From contig QJNS01000172.1 of assembly GCA_004154925.1 (NCBI GenBank), positions 8,444 to 72,443 on the forward strand: a stretch of DNA of 64,000 bases, given 5' to 3'. The notes below the pieces were generated by a model that was given only the letters and a program-made list of their open reading frames with translations, was not told the origin of the DNA and searched no databases. Made by a program: the position numbers and the translations under genes. Positions 9,755 to 20,675 of this stretch are shown piece after piece. Each line of letters opens with the position of its first letter. The stretch's first letter is position 1. Source of the stretch: Monosporascus cannonballus (taxonomy: Eukaryota; Ascomycota; Sordariomycetes; Xylariales).

Positions 9755-11332
9755 TCAGAGTATGGTGACATCGCTCTGGTGGCCATACAGGTCTTCGACT
9801 CCGCAAGTGCATTTCACGCTGCAGTCGCCGATATGTTTTCGAACGCGCTTATGGCCGTTGTCGGGCGGTGGTGTCCCAACTAATGGTCTCGACGTAGGGA
9901 ACGCCCAGATGGAGGGCCAATCTTGCTCTCCGAGCTCAGTGAGCGTCTCTAAGCTTTTCTCCAGCTGTTTGACCGCTACCGAGTTGCACGTGAGAGTCGT
10001 TTGTCGGCTGGCCCATCCGTATAAGAAGACCGATCGGCCTGGGTTAAGTAAAATGTTTGTCTTTTCTTTGGCAGCCCCCGATATATGGGGCGCGTAAGCA
10101 TCTTTACTGGTATCTATGACTCTGATCGGCAGCTGTAGGCCGAGCGGGACGTCGTGGATTGACAGTGACCGTAGTTTCTCGAGTCTCCGCTCCCTTGTCC
10201 ACTGCTCATCGCCCAATATTAAGCACTCGGCTCGAGCTTTCTCGGACTCAGTCCCTATCGTATCGACGATATGGCGAAAGGTCTCTTCCGCTTCCTTGGT
10301 GCAGACGAGGTTTTTGGAGCCTAATATCGGATAAAAGAGCGAGAGTGCCGGCTGCTTGCTTTCTAGTTCCGCATGATCTAGATGCGACCTCCTGAACCAC
10401 GGCTTCCCTGGAACTGTGGAATGTGAGAAATCAGAGGCGAGACCTACGAGAACAGATGTGTCGATATTCAAAATTTTTGAAAAGCTCGTCTTCGGATCCG
10501 GTGCCATTCTGTGTAACAGGTCGGCCGACAAAGCCGGGGCCGGGGTCAATGCGTTTCCGCACAAAACGTTGACCCCTATTCTGCGACACGTGTTTAAGAT
10601 GGCATCGATCCTGGGGTGTTCGCCTTCGATCATGCGAGGCAGAACCAGATAGGGCGTTGGGCATCTTGTCCGTATCCGGTAGCCTCGCACCGCGCTGGCG
10701 AGGGCTTTAGCAAGCTTTACCAAAGGAATATCTGCATCATCGCTCTCAAGGACACGGTCTACCTCGCCGCCTTCACCATCGTCGCTACTGTCTCCACAGA
10801 AAACAGCTTCCCTCGCCATGTCAAAAACGAGCCGCTTGTTGGTCATGGACGAGACTTTCCACCAACTTTGGCCGCCATCGGCAACAACGTCAATGACGAG
10901 GTTGCAATCTTTCGACGGCCTGGATTCCCCGAAAGACCTGAAAATGCGAGTTCCTGGAGCGAGGATCTGTTTTGAGTACTGCTGGCTGGATACGCCATAT
11001 CGCAGCATGGTTATGTCATTTGACCTCTTAGCCGTATCCCAAAGCGCCTCGTAGTAAGGTAGATTGCTGGAACGCGCTTTATGGGATGCGAGATCTCCGC
11101 CTGGGTCGACGTCTTTCGCGTTCTTCTGTAACCATGCTATCTCTGCCCGAAGTATATTACTGAAAGAGGTGTATATCTGCGCCGACATCTGAGGGTGAAA
11201 ATAGTCGACATAGATGTCAGAAAGGTGATCTGCAAACCGTTCAAGCTCTGCCTGTAAGGATCTGGCTCGCGGTAGAAGACCTCCTTCTCGAGTTATAAAA
11301 GCCGACTCCTTAGGGGTCGTTTCGTCCATCAT
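9755..11332 (-). CDS. DUF1308 / C7orf25-like (UPF0415) protein, PIN-like
   Basis: Single-exon 525-aa protein; adjacent ATG codons at 11330 and 11327 make either start possible. Residues 220-245 carry the hallmark RCPTPYLVLPRM block of the DUF1308 family (human C7orf25). Downstream, KILNIDTSVLVGLASDFSH (286-304, Asp291) looks like the first acidic strand of a PIN-like nuclease fold. Conserved acidic residues around 346-369 (CTKEAEETFRHIVDTIG) and VIDTSKDAYAPHI (405-417) fit later PIN motifs. The N-terminal third is helical (LQAELERFADHLSDIY). From memory DUF1308 has been grouped with PIN-like domains, so a nucleic-acid role is possible, but no substrate is known to me. The C-terminal tail (from about 430), with CSVKCTCG at 504-511, looks lineage-specific. 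No operon-like partner. Confidence 0.85.
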   Translation of the reverse strand: MMDETTPKESAFITREGGLLPRARSLQAELERFADHLSDIYVDYFHPQMSAQIYTSFSNILRAEIAWLQKNAKDVDPGGDLASHKARSSNLPYYEALWDTAKRSNDITMLRYGVSSQQYSKQILAPGTRIFRSFGESRPSKDCNLVIDVVADGGQSWWKVSSMTNKRLVFDMAREAVFCGDSSDDGEGGEVDRVLESDDADIPLVKLAKALASAVRGYRIRTRCPTPYLVLPRMIEGEHPRIDAILNTCRRIGVNVLCGNALTPAPALSADLLHRMAPDPKTSFSKILNIDTSVLVGLASDFSHSTVPGKPWFRRSHLDHAELESKQPALSLFYPILGSKNLVCTKEAEETFRHIVDTIGTESEKARAECLILGDEQWTRERRLEKLRSLSIHDVPLGLQLPIRVIDTSKDAYAPHISGAAKEKTNILLNPGRSVFLYGWASRQTTLTCNSVAVKQLEKSLETLTELGEQDWPSIWAFPTSRPLVGTPPPDNGHKRVRKHIGDCSVKCTCGVEDLYGHQSDVTIL

Positions 11333-12439
11333 GTCAGCGCTCGAGGCTGCAGCCTCGTGATAAATTTTGTTGGTTGGCCGTGAAGTAGCGGCACCTTATT
11401 GGAATAGGGGGTACTGTAGAATAAAAGTTGTGGGACTCCCACACGGCTTCAGGCTGACGCTTCGTTGGTTGAGGTATGGGCAAATTGCTTCATTCCTAAC
11501 AGTGCTAAATGCAATAATATCTCCATTTAAGGAACTATCTTGTCTTTGTCTGTCGCCTACGCTTGATCAATATAAGGCTTCGGTAAATAATAGAACATTA
11601 TTGCTACCTGATATAAATACCCTAATTTGGTATCGTCACGTGATTTATATAGCCTGAAGGCAGAAGCCAAGGTGACAAGCCACTGGGAAGATGGCTCGCA
11701 GCTCTATTCCCGTGCCTTATGTGAGCCGTGACTCCTTCCATTGATGCCCAGGCTCTAAATGACTGCTGCGGCAGGTAGAGAAGGTTGAGGCCGATCTTGG
11801 CTGCGCATCCTTGTGTGATATCACGTGGTTTACGAGATAGAAGATACATGCTGCACATGTATGAAGTCGCCGCTCCAGTAGCCGATGACTAAGCGGCTAG
11901 AATCTGGGGAACCCTGTGCAGAAGGTCGAGTTCCCACAATTTCACATACTGTGCATGTGCGTACTTAATTAAGCTTATCTTTCTCCTGCCGCTGACGTTA
12001 CGAGAATATCTGACATAAGAGCTTTCTCTCAAGACCCCGGGAAAAGGGCCTTCAAGCCCAGGTTTCAGCCTTGTCGGGTGGGCCCTTTAATCTCATACAG
12101 ACCTCGAACCAGAGAATATTCTACGGATGCGTAGGGCTTAGAATCTTGTATGTATCGCTCTATTGCAATCGACATTACGTAATGCCATGGCGGCTGTCTC
12201 GTTGATAAGCTTTAGTAGTTACACAGCTCAGGGTTGCCAATTTTACTGTCGCGTGTCGCTCTGCATTGTTGGGAGATGGAATGGTCTGGAGTAATCGATC
12301 AATGATATGGCCGGATTTGGACGAGAGGATGCTGAGTCGCATTCAAGCTGCACCCTATTTTCCACAGGGCTGATTGTGAAGGGGAAATGCACCTTGGATG
12401 GACTGTAGAATTAATGTGTCACTGCTTCCCGATTTCTCC
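11333..12439. other. Intergenic, nothing identified
   Basis: About 1.1 kb between the divergently oriented DUF1308 gene and the symporter gene. Composition falls slightly towards AT. No gene, RNA or repeat recognised. Confidence 0.4.
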
Positions 12440-12741
12440 TTATCAACTGTGTTTCTCCCCTCCGCCGCCGCCAGGCCCCTATCTTTAAATGTCAGCCAAT
12501 GAAGCTCCTAGTTTCTTATCTCGCACCCCACGGATGTACCATGTCAAGCTTCATTGTTATCAGCCATATAGCTTCATTGACATCTCCTAGGCAAGGCCTA
12601 CCCTCGAAGATGGCTGATATCTTCGCTACCCAAACTTGCTATTCCCTAGCATCCGTGGCTGCACCTTGGCGAACCTTATGCAGATCAGATTCGAGATCCT
12701 TATCTCGAACCACTCAAGATGCTTTCTCAAGTAGCCGATAA
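12440..12741. promoter_or_regulatory. Cluster of GATA (HGATAR) sites upstream of DUR3-type gene
   Basis: HGATAR sites occur at 12440-12445 (TTATCA), 12479-12484 (CTATCT), 12516-12521 (TTATCT), 12700-12705 (TTATCT) and 12736-12741 (CGATAA). Random sequence of this length would give roughly one. AreA/NIT2-type GATA factors activate fungal urea and nitrogen-source transporters under nitrogen limitation, so this arrangement upstream of a urea symporter is plausible regulation. Function is inferred. Confidence 0.5.
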
Positions 12742-12780
12742 CCACACCGCGATGGCTTACTATCGATATAACTATTGACG

Positions 12781-12788
12781 TATAAAAG
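12781..12788 (+). promoter_or_regulatory. TATA box of the DUR3-type gene
   Basis: TATAAAAG lies 115 bp before the ATG at 12903, a normal fungal core-promoter distance. Sequence match only. Confidence 0.6.
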
Positions 12789-12902
12789 CATTGAGTTCTT
12801 GTCTCAGAATGATGAAGTAAGTTAAATTATCGACCGCCAAGCATTCCTTGCAACCTCGAGTGCCATTGAGCTTTGACCCGTCATATAATTAACCGAAGCA
12901 CG

Positions 12903-15745
12903 ATGGCAGGAGGCGGTGGCCCGTCGTCCGGTGCTGTGGTACCACCCCTGAACCAGGCGTTCGGCTACGGCATTGTCGTGGGATTGGGCTTCTTATTCTC
13001 ATTTGGAATGATTTTGACCACCTGGGCTCTGAAGAAGTAAGCTACTCAACGCGGCGGTATAGGGATCTCTGAAGGATCGAGAGCTGACTGTTCGCTTAAA
13101 ATAGATATAACAATGAACAACAGACAAGTGAAATGTTTAACACTGCCGGCAGGACCGTCAAGTCCGGGTTGGTCGCTTCGGCTGTGGTTTCTTCCTGGAC
13201 GTGGGCAGCCACGCTCCTTCAGTCGTCTGGAGTCGCATATCGCTATGGCGTCTCCGGACCGTTCTGGGTAGGTGGCATAGCTTCAACTTTCTGGTCTGCA
13301 GCATCAGCCAACTAATCGGTTGCGAAGTATGCCTCTGGCGCCACCGTACAAATCATTCTCTTTGCGACATTGGCTATTGAACTGAAGAGGAGGGCGCCTA
13401 ATGCGCACACCTTCCTTGAGGTCATCCGGGCTCGATATGGTGCGTTATGCTTGTAGCTCGCGGCGAGTTCCATAATTCTAACCGCTTGAAGGCCGCCTAA
13501 CACATTGCGTCTTCATTTGCTTTGGATTGTTCACGAACATCCTCGTCACTGCCATGCTTTTGACCGGCGGATCTGCGGTAGTGACATCCTTAACTGGAAT
13601 GCATACGGCAGCGGCTTGCTTCCTTCTCCCCATGGGTGTTGTTTTATACACCATGTTCGGAGGGTGAGTCTTGGGGGGGAGGTGGGGGGAAGCCCCTGAC
13701 ATAACACCGCTAACACGCCGTAGAATCAAAGCTACTTTCCTTACTGATTATGTAAGTTACCTGAAAATTATGGCCGGTCGATCTCTGACTTTCCCAGGTT
13801 CACACCGTGGTCATCCTTGTCATCATCCTGATCTTTGCCTTGACGGCATATGCGACTGGTACCGAACTCGGGTCGCCCTCTGCGGTCTACGATCATCTGG
13901 TTGGCGCTGCTGCTTCACACCCCGTCGAGGTTAGTACCCAGTATTATTCATTGCACCTCACTTCATTGATGCTTCGTGCATGGCCCACCACTGATTCTGT
14001 TATATGAATGACGGAGGCAGAAAAATGGCTCTGCTACCGGATCTTACTTAATCTTACAACGTCTTAGCTCTTGAACTCGCTGACACTGCATAGGGTAATG
14101 CCGGTGGCTCATACTTGACCATGAAATCCCAACAAGGCGCTATCTTCTTCGTCATCAACATTGTTGGTAAGTAATCTGGCCTTGTAAAATTGTCCTGAGC
14201 AGGGGCTAACTTTCATCAGGGAACTTTGGCACCGTGTTCATGGACAATGGTAAGAATCTCCGGCTTTACAGTTTCTGATTTAGATGTCATGATCTGGCTC
14301 TCGGTTATCCTGCATGAGATCGTCTCATTGGCTGCATTTGAGTTAACACGCCGGAGAAACTCCAAGCTGACGTAATCACAGGCTACTATAACAAAGCTAT
14401 CGCTGCATCACCTGTCCATGCTTTACCTGGCTACATCATTGGCGGTCTCGCATGGTTCGCCATACCATGGCTGTGTGCTACAACGATGGGTTTGAGCGCT
14501 CTTGCTCTTGAGGGGTCACCGTCCTTCCCGACTTATCCAAATCGGATGAACCCGGCCGATGTCACTGCTGGACTGGTGCTTCCGTATGCGGCTGTTGGCC
14601 TATTGGGTCGATCTGGCGCGGCGTGTACGCTAGTCATGATTTTTAGTAAGTGGCTTCTGGGGGTTGTTGATTATGTTCATGTTCTGCGCTATGAATTGCC
14701 TCCATCTATCAACCCCCCTATTGAGAGCAATCGCTAACCTGGACATTTCAGTGGCCGTCACTTCAGCTACTTCGGCTCAGCTGATTGCTGTCTCGTCCAT
14801 TTTCACTTACGATATATATCAGTGAGTTACAACGCACAGAAAGCCATCTACCTGTGACTAATATTCGATGCCAGGACGTATATCAACCCCTTAGCCTCCG
14901 GTGCACGTTTGATCGCCATGTCCCACACTAGTGTCGTAGCCTATGGCACAATCATGGCCGGTTTCAGTGTTGGTCTCTACTACGCCGGAATCAGTATGGG
15001 CTGGCTGTATCTGTGGATGGGTGTGATGATCAGCGCCGCAGTCATTCCCGCGACCTTGACTCTTTTCTGGAAACGCCAGAACTGGATCGCTGCCTCTGGC
15101 GCCCCTGTTCTTGGCCTCATCTGTGCATTGATCGCCTGGACGGTCACCTGCTACAATCAGTTCGATGGTGTCCTTAACGTAGATACCCTCGGATCCGACA
15201 TGCCGATGCTGGCAGGTAACGTCGTTGCTCTTCTTAGCCCGCTAATTTTCGTCCCGCTGTTTACATATAGCTTCGGCGCCGACAACTACGATTGGGCGTC
15301 CATGGCTGCCATCAAGCAAGCCGACGACGTCGACTCGTCAGCCGTCTCCGGGGCGGTCGAAACGGGCTCCGGAGATACGGCCGGCTTCATGTTCGTCGCG
15401 CCCGAGCAGGACATGGTCAAGCTGAACAAGGCCTCGCGGCTGGCAAAGTGGCTGACGATTTTTATGGCGGTCTCCTTCCTCGTCCTCTGGCCGATGCCGA
15501 TGTACGGGAGCGCCTACATCTTCTCCAAGCCGTTCTTTACGGGTTGGGTGGTCGTCGGCATCATCTGGCTGTTCGGCAGCTCCATCGCCGTCGGCCTCTT
15601 CCCGCTCTGGGAGGGAAGGCACAGCATGATCAGAGTCGTGAGGGGCATACTGGGCAAGAACACGAACATCCACCCTGTGGAGACGGTGGTGGGTAAGACG
15701 ATCGAGCCCGAGGAGATGGCGCCTGAGCTGGAGAAGAAGGAGTAA
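12903..15745 (+). CDS. DUR3: DUR3-type urea/polyamine symporter (SSF family), 11 exons
   Basis: Plasma-membrane sodium:solute-symporter-family transporter of the yeast Dur3 type, importing urea and often polyamines. Exons: 12903-13036, 13105-13267, 13328-13439, 13492-13663, 13724-13751, 13798-13929, 14094-14166, 14220-14249, 14382-14645, 14752-14821, 14875-15745. All ten introns are GT-AG and every phase closes, giving 682 aa, a normal length for the family. Conserved stretches include [88 protein letters not shown] and [19 protein letters not shown]. Many hydrophobic helices are spread along the length, as expected for about 15 membrane spans. A TAA at 13313 that looks like a nonsense mutation lies inside intron 2 next to a branch-point-like CTAAT. 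The C-terminal tail is acidic/basic (ending EKKE). An upstream GATA cluster suggests nitrogen control. Confidence 0.95.
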
Positions 15746-16719
15746 AGTTGGCAGCTGGCAGAGTTTCGCGTTGAGATGCCCCGGTGGAGTTAAGAGCTAG
15801 CACATTACACCAAGTAGACCGTGATATGATGTCTATATACAAGGAGAACCGTTATTAAGAGCCTTCCGCCAATATACCTTTGTACCCAGAGTGGGTGGAA
15901 ATGATGTGCATCTGGTCTGGCGTTCTAAAGGACGAGCTGGTCTATGAGGACACTGCTATGGTGCTGACGGCGTTGATCAAATGTAAGCTATGCTTCCAAA
16001 CATTAGAGCCTGACGTAGGATCCGCTACTGTGATATTGTATGTAAATGCCCACATACACGGCTTTGCTGTGAAAAGGGGTAAGGAGGTTATTTTATGCGA
16101 TTGGTGGTTAAGACCCAGAATGGATATTCCTGAGATTCAGATGTATTTCCTAAGATTGCTTTGGTGTCTCTTGACTAGCTTGCATGATATTTCCGTTTAA
16201 TTATAGGCAGGGCGTCTAGCGTGTATAGCCTTGGAGCCCTCTCCTTCTGCGTCCTGTGGAGTACCGCAGAGAGCGAGAACCATTTGACTAGTGATGATCT
16301 TTAGTAAGCAAATAAGTGATAAACCTGGACGCTACCTTGTGCAGCGTCATGCCTTGCTCCTTGATTATGTCGTCCCAAGTGTATAGATGTGGCAAACAGT
16401 AGCAGGTTCTTATCTAGCTTAGCCCCTGATGTGTGCTTGAAGTCAGCATTGCAGGCTGCTATGGGTAGTCCTTCGGTTACATACCTTGACTTTCGTCTAA
16501 TACGAATGCTAAATGTAGCGTAATACTCAATAGCCAGATTTTACTTAGCAAAATGACAGTTAGTGCAACCAAGGCATCACGAAAAATTCATCTCAACGTC
16601 CTAGGACAGTATATCTCCAACCATGCCAACAGTAGTTGGCTATTAACTATCAGTTGCCTCACATAGTTATTCATACCATCTTGAGTGCCTGCCATGAATC
16701 AACCAGTCCCCGAGATAGC
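15746..16719. other. Intergenic, no gene supported
   Basis: About 970 bp. An open frame at 15901-16200 can begin at an ATG but shows no domain or splice evidence. The rest becomes AT-richer towards 16550. Nothing else recognised. Confidence 0.4.
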
Positions 16720-16727
16720 TATAAAAG
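16720..16727 (+). promoter_or_regulatory. TATA box before the cysteine-rich ORF
   Basis: TATAAAAG about 190 bp upstream of the ATG at 16918, followed by a pyrimidine-rich leader (CCCCCTCAAGCTCC). This supports the short downstream frame being a real transcription unit. Confidence 0.45.
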
Positions 16728-16917
16728 TCCCCCTCAAGCTCCTGCTGGGAATGCCTGTCTTGCCTTTTAACCCACAAAACACCTGTCTTTATTGCACCGC
16801 ATCAACGCCGTCCAACCCCAGTCACGATCGCGGCATTGCGACTCATTCTCTGCGCTTCACCTTTGCAAAGAAGAACATCAACAAAACCCTCAACATCAAT
16901 TCACTTTCAGTAGCACC

Positions 16918-17136
16918 ATGTGTAAATACCAGGTCGTGAAGCATTATTGCATAGGCTGCGGGTCCCACTATCATACCACCAGACCCAGCAAAAAGAGTAG
17001 CTGCAATCCTAACGGAAATTGCCCGCCTACTGCGGCTAATACGGAGACCGGGCGGGACAGACACAAGAACCAGAGAAAGTGCCCAGAGTATCCGGGCTGT
17101 GAGGACGCGTCTACATATAGGACTTCGTGGGGGTGA
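16918..17136 (+). CDS. Small cysteine-rich hypothetical protein, 72 aa
   Basis: Short ORF starting at ATG 16918 in a good context (CACCATG), with a TATA box 190 bp upstream and an A-rich leader. The product has seven Cys (residues 2, 11, 14, 29, 35, 55, 61) and several His, with HYCIGCGSHYH near the N terminus (9-19) and NPNGNCPP in the middle. It resembles the loosely conserved small MC-starting Cys-rich proteins of filamentous fungi and might bind zinc. There is no signal peptide, so a secreted-effector reading is not supported. The alternative is a chance ORF. An overlapping longer frame starting upstream at 16792 is less likely because the TATA and start context favour 16918. Confidence 0.5.
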   Translation: MCKYQVVKHYCIGCGSHYHTTRPSKKSSCNPNGNCPPTAANTETGRDRHKNQRKCPEYPGCEDASTYRTSWG

Positions 17137-17483
17137 AGGACGGAAGGGGTTGCGGAAAGAGTGTTTGGGTTGGTAGGGATGGTTGTGGTGGGCTTTGGGA
17201 TTTAGGGGGTAGTGATGTATTGAGATAGGGTCGTTGATGTATGTATGGGAGGCTAGGGATGTGGTGGCATAGCTTAATCAGAAGGCTTCAGGTCCCTGGT
17301 CGCCCGGATGGCCCTTCATTCAGCTTCTACACCAATTCTACGTCATCTAACCTCTATACACTCGTTTCAGGCACTAAACACATTTACTCCTTCTCAGAAT
17401 GCTGAAGCGGTAGAGAGCCTACTGCTAATATTGATTGTGCTATTACCAATGTTGGGATCCCTACCTTTCACCTGCTGACGTTC
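17137..17483. other. Intergenic between Cys-rich gene and retrotransposon edge
   Basis: About 350 bp. The first 150 are strikingly G-rich on the plus strand (GGGTTGGTAGGG-like runs), probably the 3'UTR of the small gene. No gene seen. Confidence 0.4.
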
Positions 17484-17704
17484 TGTTGAACCTAGCAGCG
17501 CCATGGCTTAGTTAGCTAACCGACTAGTGGAAATAGCTTCGGCCACTCCGGTATTCTTATCTCTTGGCTACCACTGTTTTTATCTGTATTTAAGGAGGGT
17601 TCACCACCTTCACCTTCTATGGAAGACCTTCTAGAGGTCAGGGCAACCTTTAATACACTTCTTCTTTAGTTATATGCTTCTGTATGTGATGTCAGGGTCT
17701 TACA
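17484..17704 (+). repeat. 5' LTR of element F
   Basis: 221 bp, same family and same length as the inverted solo LTR at 3482-3702. Shared blocks include TGGCTTAG, CCACTCCGGTA, TCTCTTGGCTACCAC, CACCTTCTAT and GACCTTCTAGAGGTCAG. It still has TG...CA ends. It marks the left edge of the AT-rich block. Confidence 0.85.
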
Positions 17705-18787
17705 GTTATGAGCCCGGTCCGCACTTCTTTCTAGCCGCGCTTTGATATATTTGTTATATATGTTTTGTTGAAATTATTCGGAACCTCGCTGTCGTTCCTG
17801 CGGTATACCTACTGCTTCGTTACCAAGGATATCCATCGCTTAGCTATTACGCTTTTAATTATCTTAGCCCGCTTACTTTTTGCATTATTTCTAAAGGCAT
17901 GGTTGCTCAATTAGACCCTGATGAATCCTTTTCAGAATACGCTTTTAGGTATTTACTTAGGAAGGGGACCCTTAAAGAGTATAACATTTTCGAGTTTTAT
18001 GTCAGTACGAAGGCTAGTATGTTATAGGCATATATTAATCCTAACGTAACCCAAGTGCCATTTTTGCTAACGATACCGAGTTTTCCTAAATTCTATAATT
18101 TTTAAAATGGAAGAATTAAGGAATATGCCTTAAATGGTCTAAATTATTCGAAATTCGAAAAGGCCTTAAAAGCATATAATAAGAAATAATTTTTATATAT
18201 CGTTTAAAAAAGGTATTCGTTAAAATTAATATATTTTTAAATTAATTTATTTATTTTAATTATTATGAGTTATAATAAAAAAAGTTACTTTTAAAAACAA
18301 AACCTAATTATTTTAAAGGCTGAATTTAAAGTTAATAATAATATTGAAATTTAGGAAATTAACATTCTATAAAAATAAATATTTAAAATTAATAAAATCC
18401 AGATAAATACTTAATTATTTACATATTGATATATATATATTAAAACAGCGGAATTTTAAATATTAGCTATTGCAAGTTATTACAGCCACCTTGATTCCTT
18501 AAAGGTTATTAACGTTTATTTACCCGACTTTTTTATTACCTAAAGGGCTAGGGTGGAAAAAGCTATGTTCGAAGGCAAAGATCTTGCTAAACTTCCACTC
18601 GTACAGAAGTTCGTAAAACGGTTCCGAAACCATATGCGATTACGGAAGGCTTAAGGCGTTATCGCAAAACAGTTATTACGAGGAGCGTTTGGCGTTACCC
18701 TAAATGGGAAAATTCCTAATTAAACGGGTACTCTGTAACGTAGCTGGAGGCTTGTTGCATGCGCTCTTATAAGGTGGATTTGGGTGC

Positions 18788-18809
18788 CCAAACCCCAATT
18801 GGGGTTTGG
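18788..18809. repeat. Perfect 22-bp palindrome within a GC-richer island
   Basis: CCAAACCCCAA followed by its exact reverse complement, lying in a GC-richer island (about 18765-18990) inside the degraded gag region of element F. The right arm also pairs with ATTCCAAACCC at 18865-18875, giving an 11-bp inverted repeat (18802-18812 and 18865-18875). It may be the remains of a tiny foldback element. Confidence 0.6.
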
Positions 18810-19419
18810 AATATTGTGAGATAAGCGAGGGTGCGACGCTAACCACAAGACTAAAAGATCAACAATTCCAAACCCTTCTGAGCTATATCAGCAACTAGTT
18901 ACTTTTCTTGATATTTGGAGACGTCTTATCAGGATATATAGGGTCCTGTTCTAGCCCTTTTGGCTATAGAGGGGCTGCGTTATCTTACATACACCTTTAG
19001 ATAATCGGAATAATAACAGCCGGAATAACGGCGGTGGTAATAGCAATAACCTCCTTACGCCAAAATGCTATTATAAAAAGATATATTTTTTAAGGAATAC
19101 CTTTATATTAACGAAAACATTAGATTCGATAATCAAAACGAAATTCATAAACCCCGGAAGAAAATAAATAAATATATTTCGAAGGCCTGTTTTTAATAAA
19201 AGAAAAAAAATTAAACGTTTACAGAAAACAAATACGCTACAAGTTCCTTAATTAATTTTAATATTTTTCATTAAAGGATTTCTTATAGATTTATAAGCTA
19301 ATAACGCTATTACCGAATATAATTTAAAGAGATTTACGCTGTTAAATACGTGTTCCGATTTTTATATTAAAAACCGCAAAGTTAATTTCGTTAATTTAGA
19401 TTTTTTAGGCGTAAAAAGA

Positions 19420-19858
19420 TGTGACGGCTAGGCGGTTTAACCAATTATTAAATCTTAGTCGTACGGGTTTATGTTAGCAGGAGTATCGTAGAATTCTGAG
19501 CAATAGATACAGTAACGTATTAGGTCTTTTAATACTAAAGGTGCAGAAAATATATTGCAAACAATTAGTATTAATAAATGTTGTAAGCTAGTATTATCTA
19601 ATTATAGAAATAATAAGCGTATATATCTTTTTATAAATCTCGTTAAATTCCTTAGATTATTCTAGATCCATATTGAATAACTACATAGATTTCGTTAAAT
19701 CTTTCGGATTATTCCGGATTCATACTAGATAGTTGTATAGATCCTGTTAGATCTCTTGGATTATTCCGGATCTATGTTACGTGGTTTCGATTTACTTGAG
19801 TCCTGTTTCGGTTACTAAATGACCGTTTCCGAGACCCTCTCGTGGTTAAGTTATAATA
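19420..19858 (-). repeat. 3' LTR of element D (family B) with 52-bp tandem array
   Basis: Starts TGTGACGGCTA on the plus strand and ends TTATAATA (CA changed to TA). It is coded on the minus strand like element D. In the region corresponding to U3, a unit with the anchor GATTATTCYRGAT recurs at 19655, 19707 and 19759, an exact 52-bp spacing, covering about 19634-19785. Confidence 0.8.
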
Positions 19859-20675
19859 CGATTTTCCTTTTCTCTAAATTTTGTTCTTAAGATTCTTTCT
19901 AGTAAGATTTTCTTTTATTTATTATTATGTTTAACCGAATTATTAAGAACTGCAGGCGTATTAATCAAAAAAGCGCGAAAACTTAGTTTGTTTCGTTTTT
20001 AATTCTGGTTTTAAACTTATACCTTATATATTTTGTTTCCGCGCTAGTAATTTATATACTATATCGGATGGTGTAATGCGTTATTAGCAGTATATTTTTA
20101 AAAAAACGTTATTACGCTAGTTTCGGTATTTCTTTTTATTTTAAATAATATTAATAAAGAGATAAAGCGTTTGCGGTCGAAAAAATCTTCCGTTTATCGA
20201 TACTTTCGTAATATTTGTTAAAAGTTGTTAATAATATTTTGCCGTTTAAACGAAACGTTATTCTATTTGGAACGCCTTCGTACTTAACAAAATTTTTTTC
20301 GCAAAAAGGGTATAAAAATGGTTAACTGGGACTTTTAATTCCTAGATGAACTAGAAGAATAGAAAAAGGCCGATCGCTTAGAGGTAAAACGCGAATGTTT
20401 AGAAATTAAGCTTTGCGCCGTATTTCCTAAATGGTCTTATTTTTTAGACCTTATCGTGAATGTAAACTGAGGTGTTATGTTAAACGGCGATATTGATAAA
20501 ATTTCTTTAATAGGCGTTAAGCGCTTATAAGATTTTTAGCTGGCTTTTAGGTATTTTCGAAATCCGGGTGCTTTTTTTATTTAATTAGATACTAGATAAA
20601 TCCGTTTTATTTTTTTATGTCGAATATTTTTTCCACTTTAATACTTGTTCGTCTTCTATTTTTATATCGGTTTGT

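Larger units (their letters stand above)
17484..19415 (+). mobile_element. Truncated LTR retrotransposon F (LTR, iMet-half PBS, gag, protease)
   Basis: Begins with a 221-bp LTR (17484-17704, TGTTGAA...CTTACA). Right after it, GTTATGAGCCCGG (17705-17717) is complementary to the anticodon stem-loop of initiator tRNA-Met, the half-tRNA priming mode known from copia and some fungal elements. A gag-like frame starts at ATG 17899 (MVAQLDPDESFSEYAFRYLL), followed by a degraded zinc-knuckle region (about 19060-19110) and an aspartic-protease-like FLIDLxANNAITEYN (about 19280). Many stops are present and AT bias rises to the right. It is cut at 19415 by the LTR of element D. No reverse transcriptase or 3' LTR of F is found beyond, so copia versus gypsy class is not certain. 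Confidence 0.75.

Noticed and set aside
13268..13327. In-frame TAA in the symporter suggesting a pseudogene
   Set aside because: It lies in a clean GT-AG intron with a CTAAT branch-like site; removing it restores [12 protein letters not shown], the family sequence.
15880..16200. 106-codon plus-strand frame downstream of the symporter
   Set aside because: The frame start is TTG; the first ATG is at 15901, and there is no recognisable domain, promoter or splice evidence.
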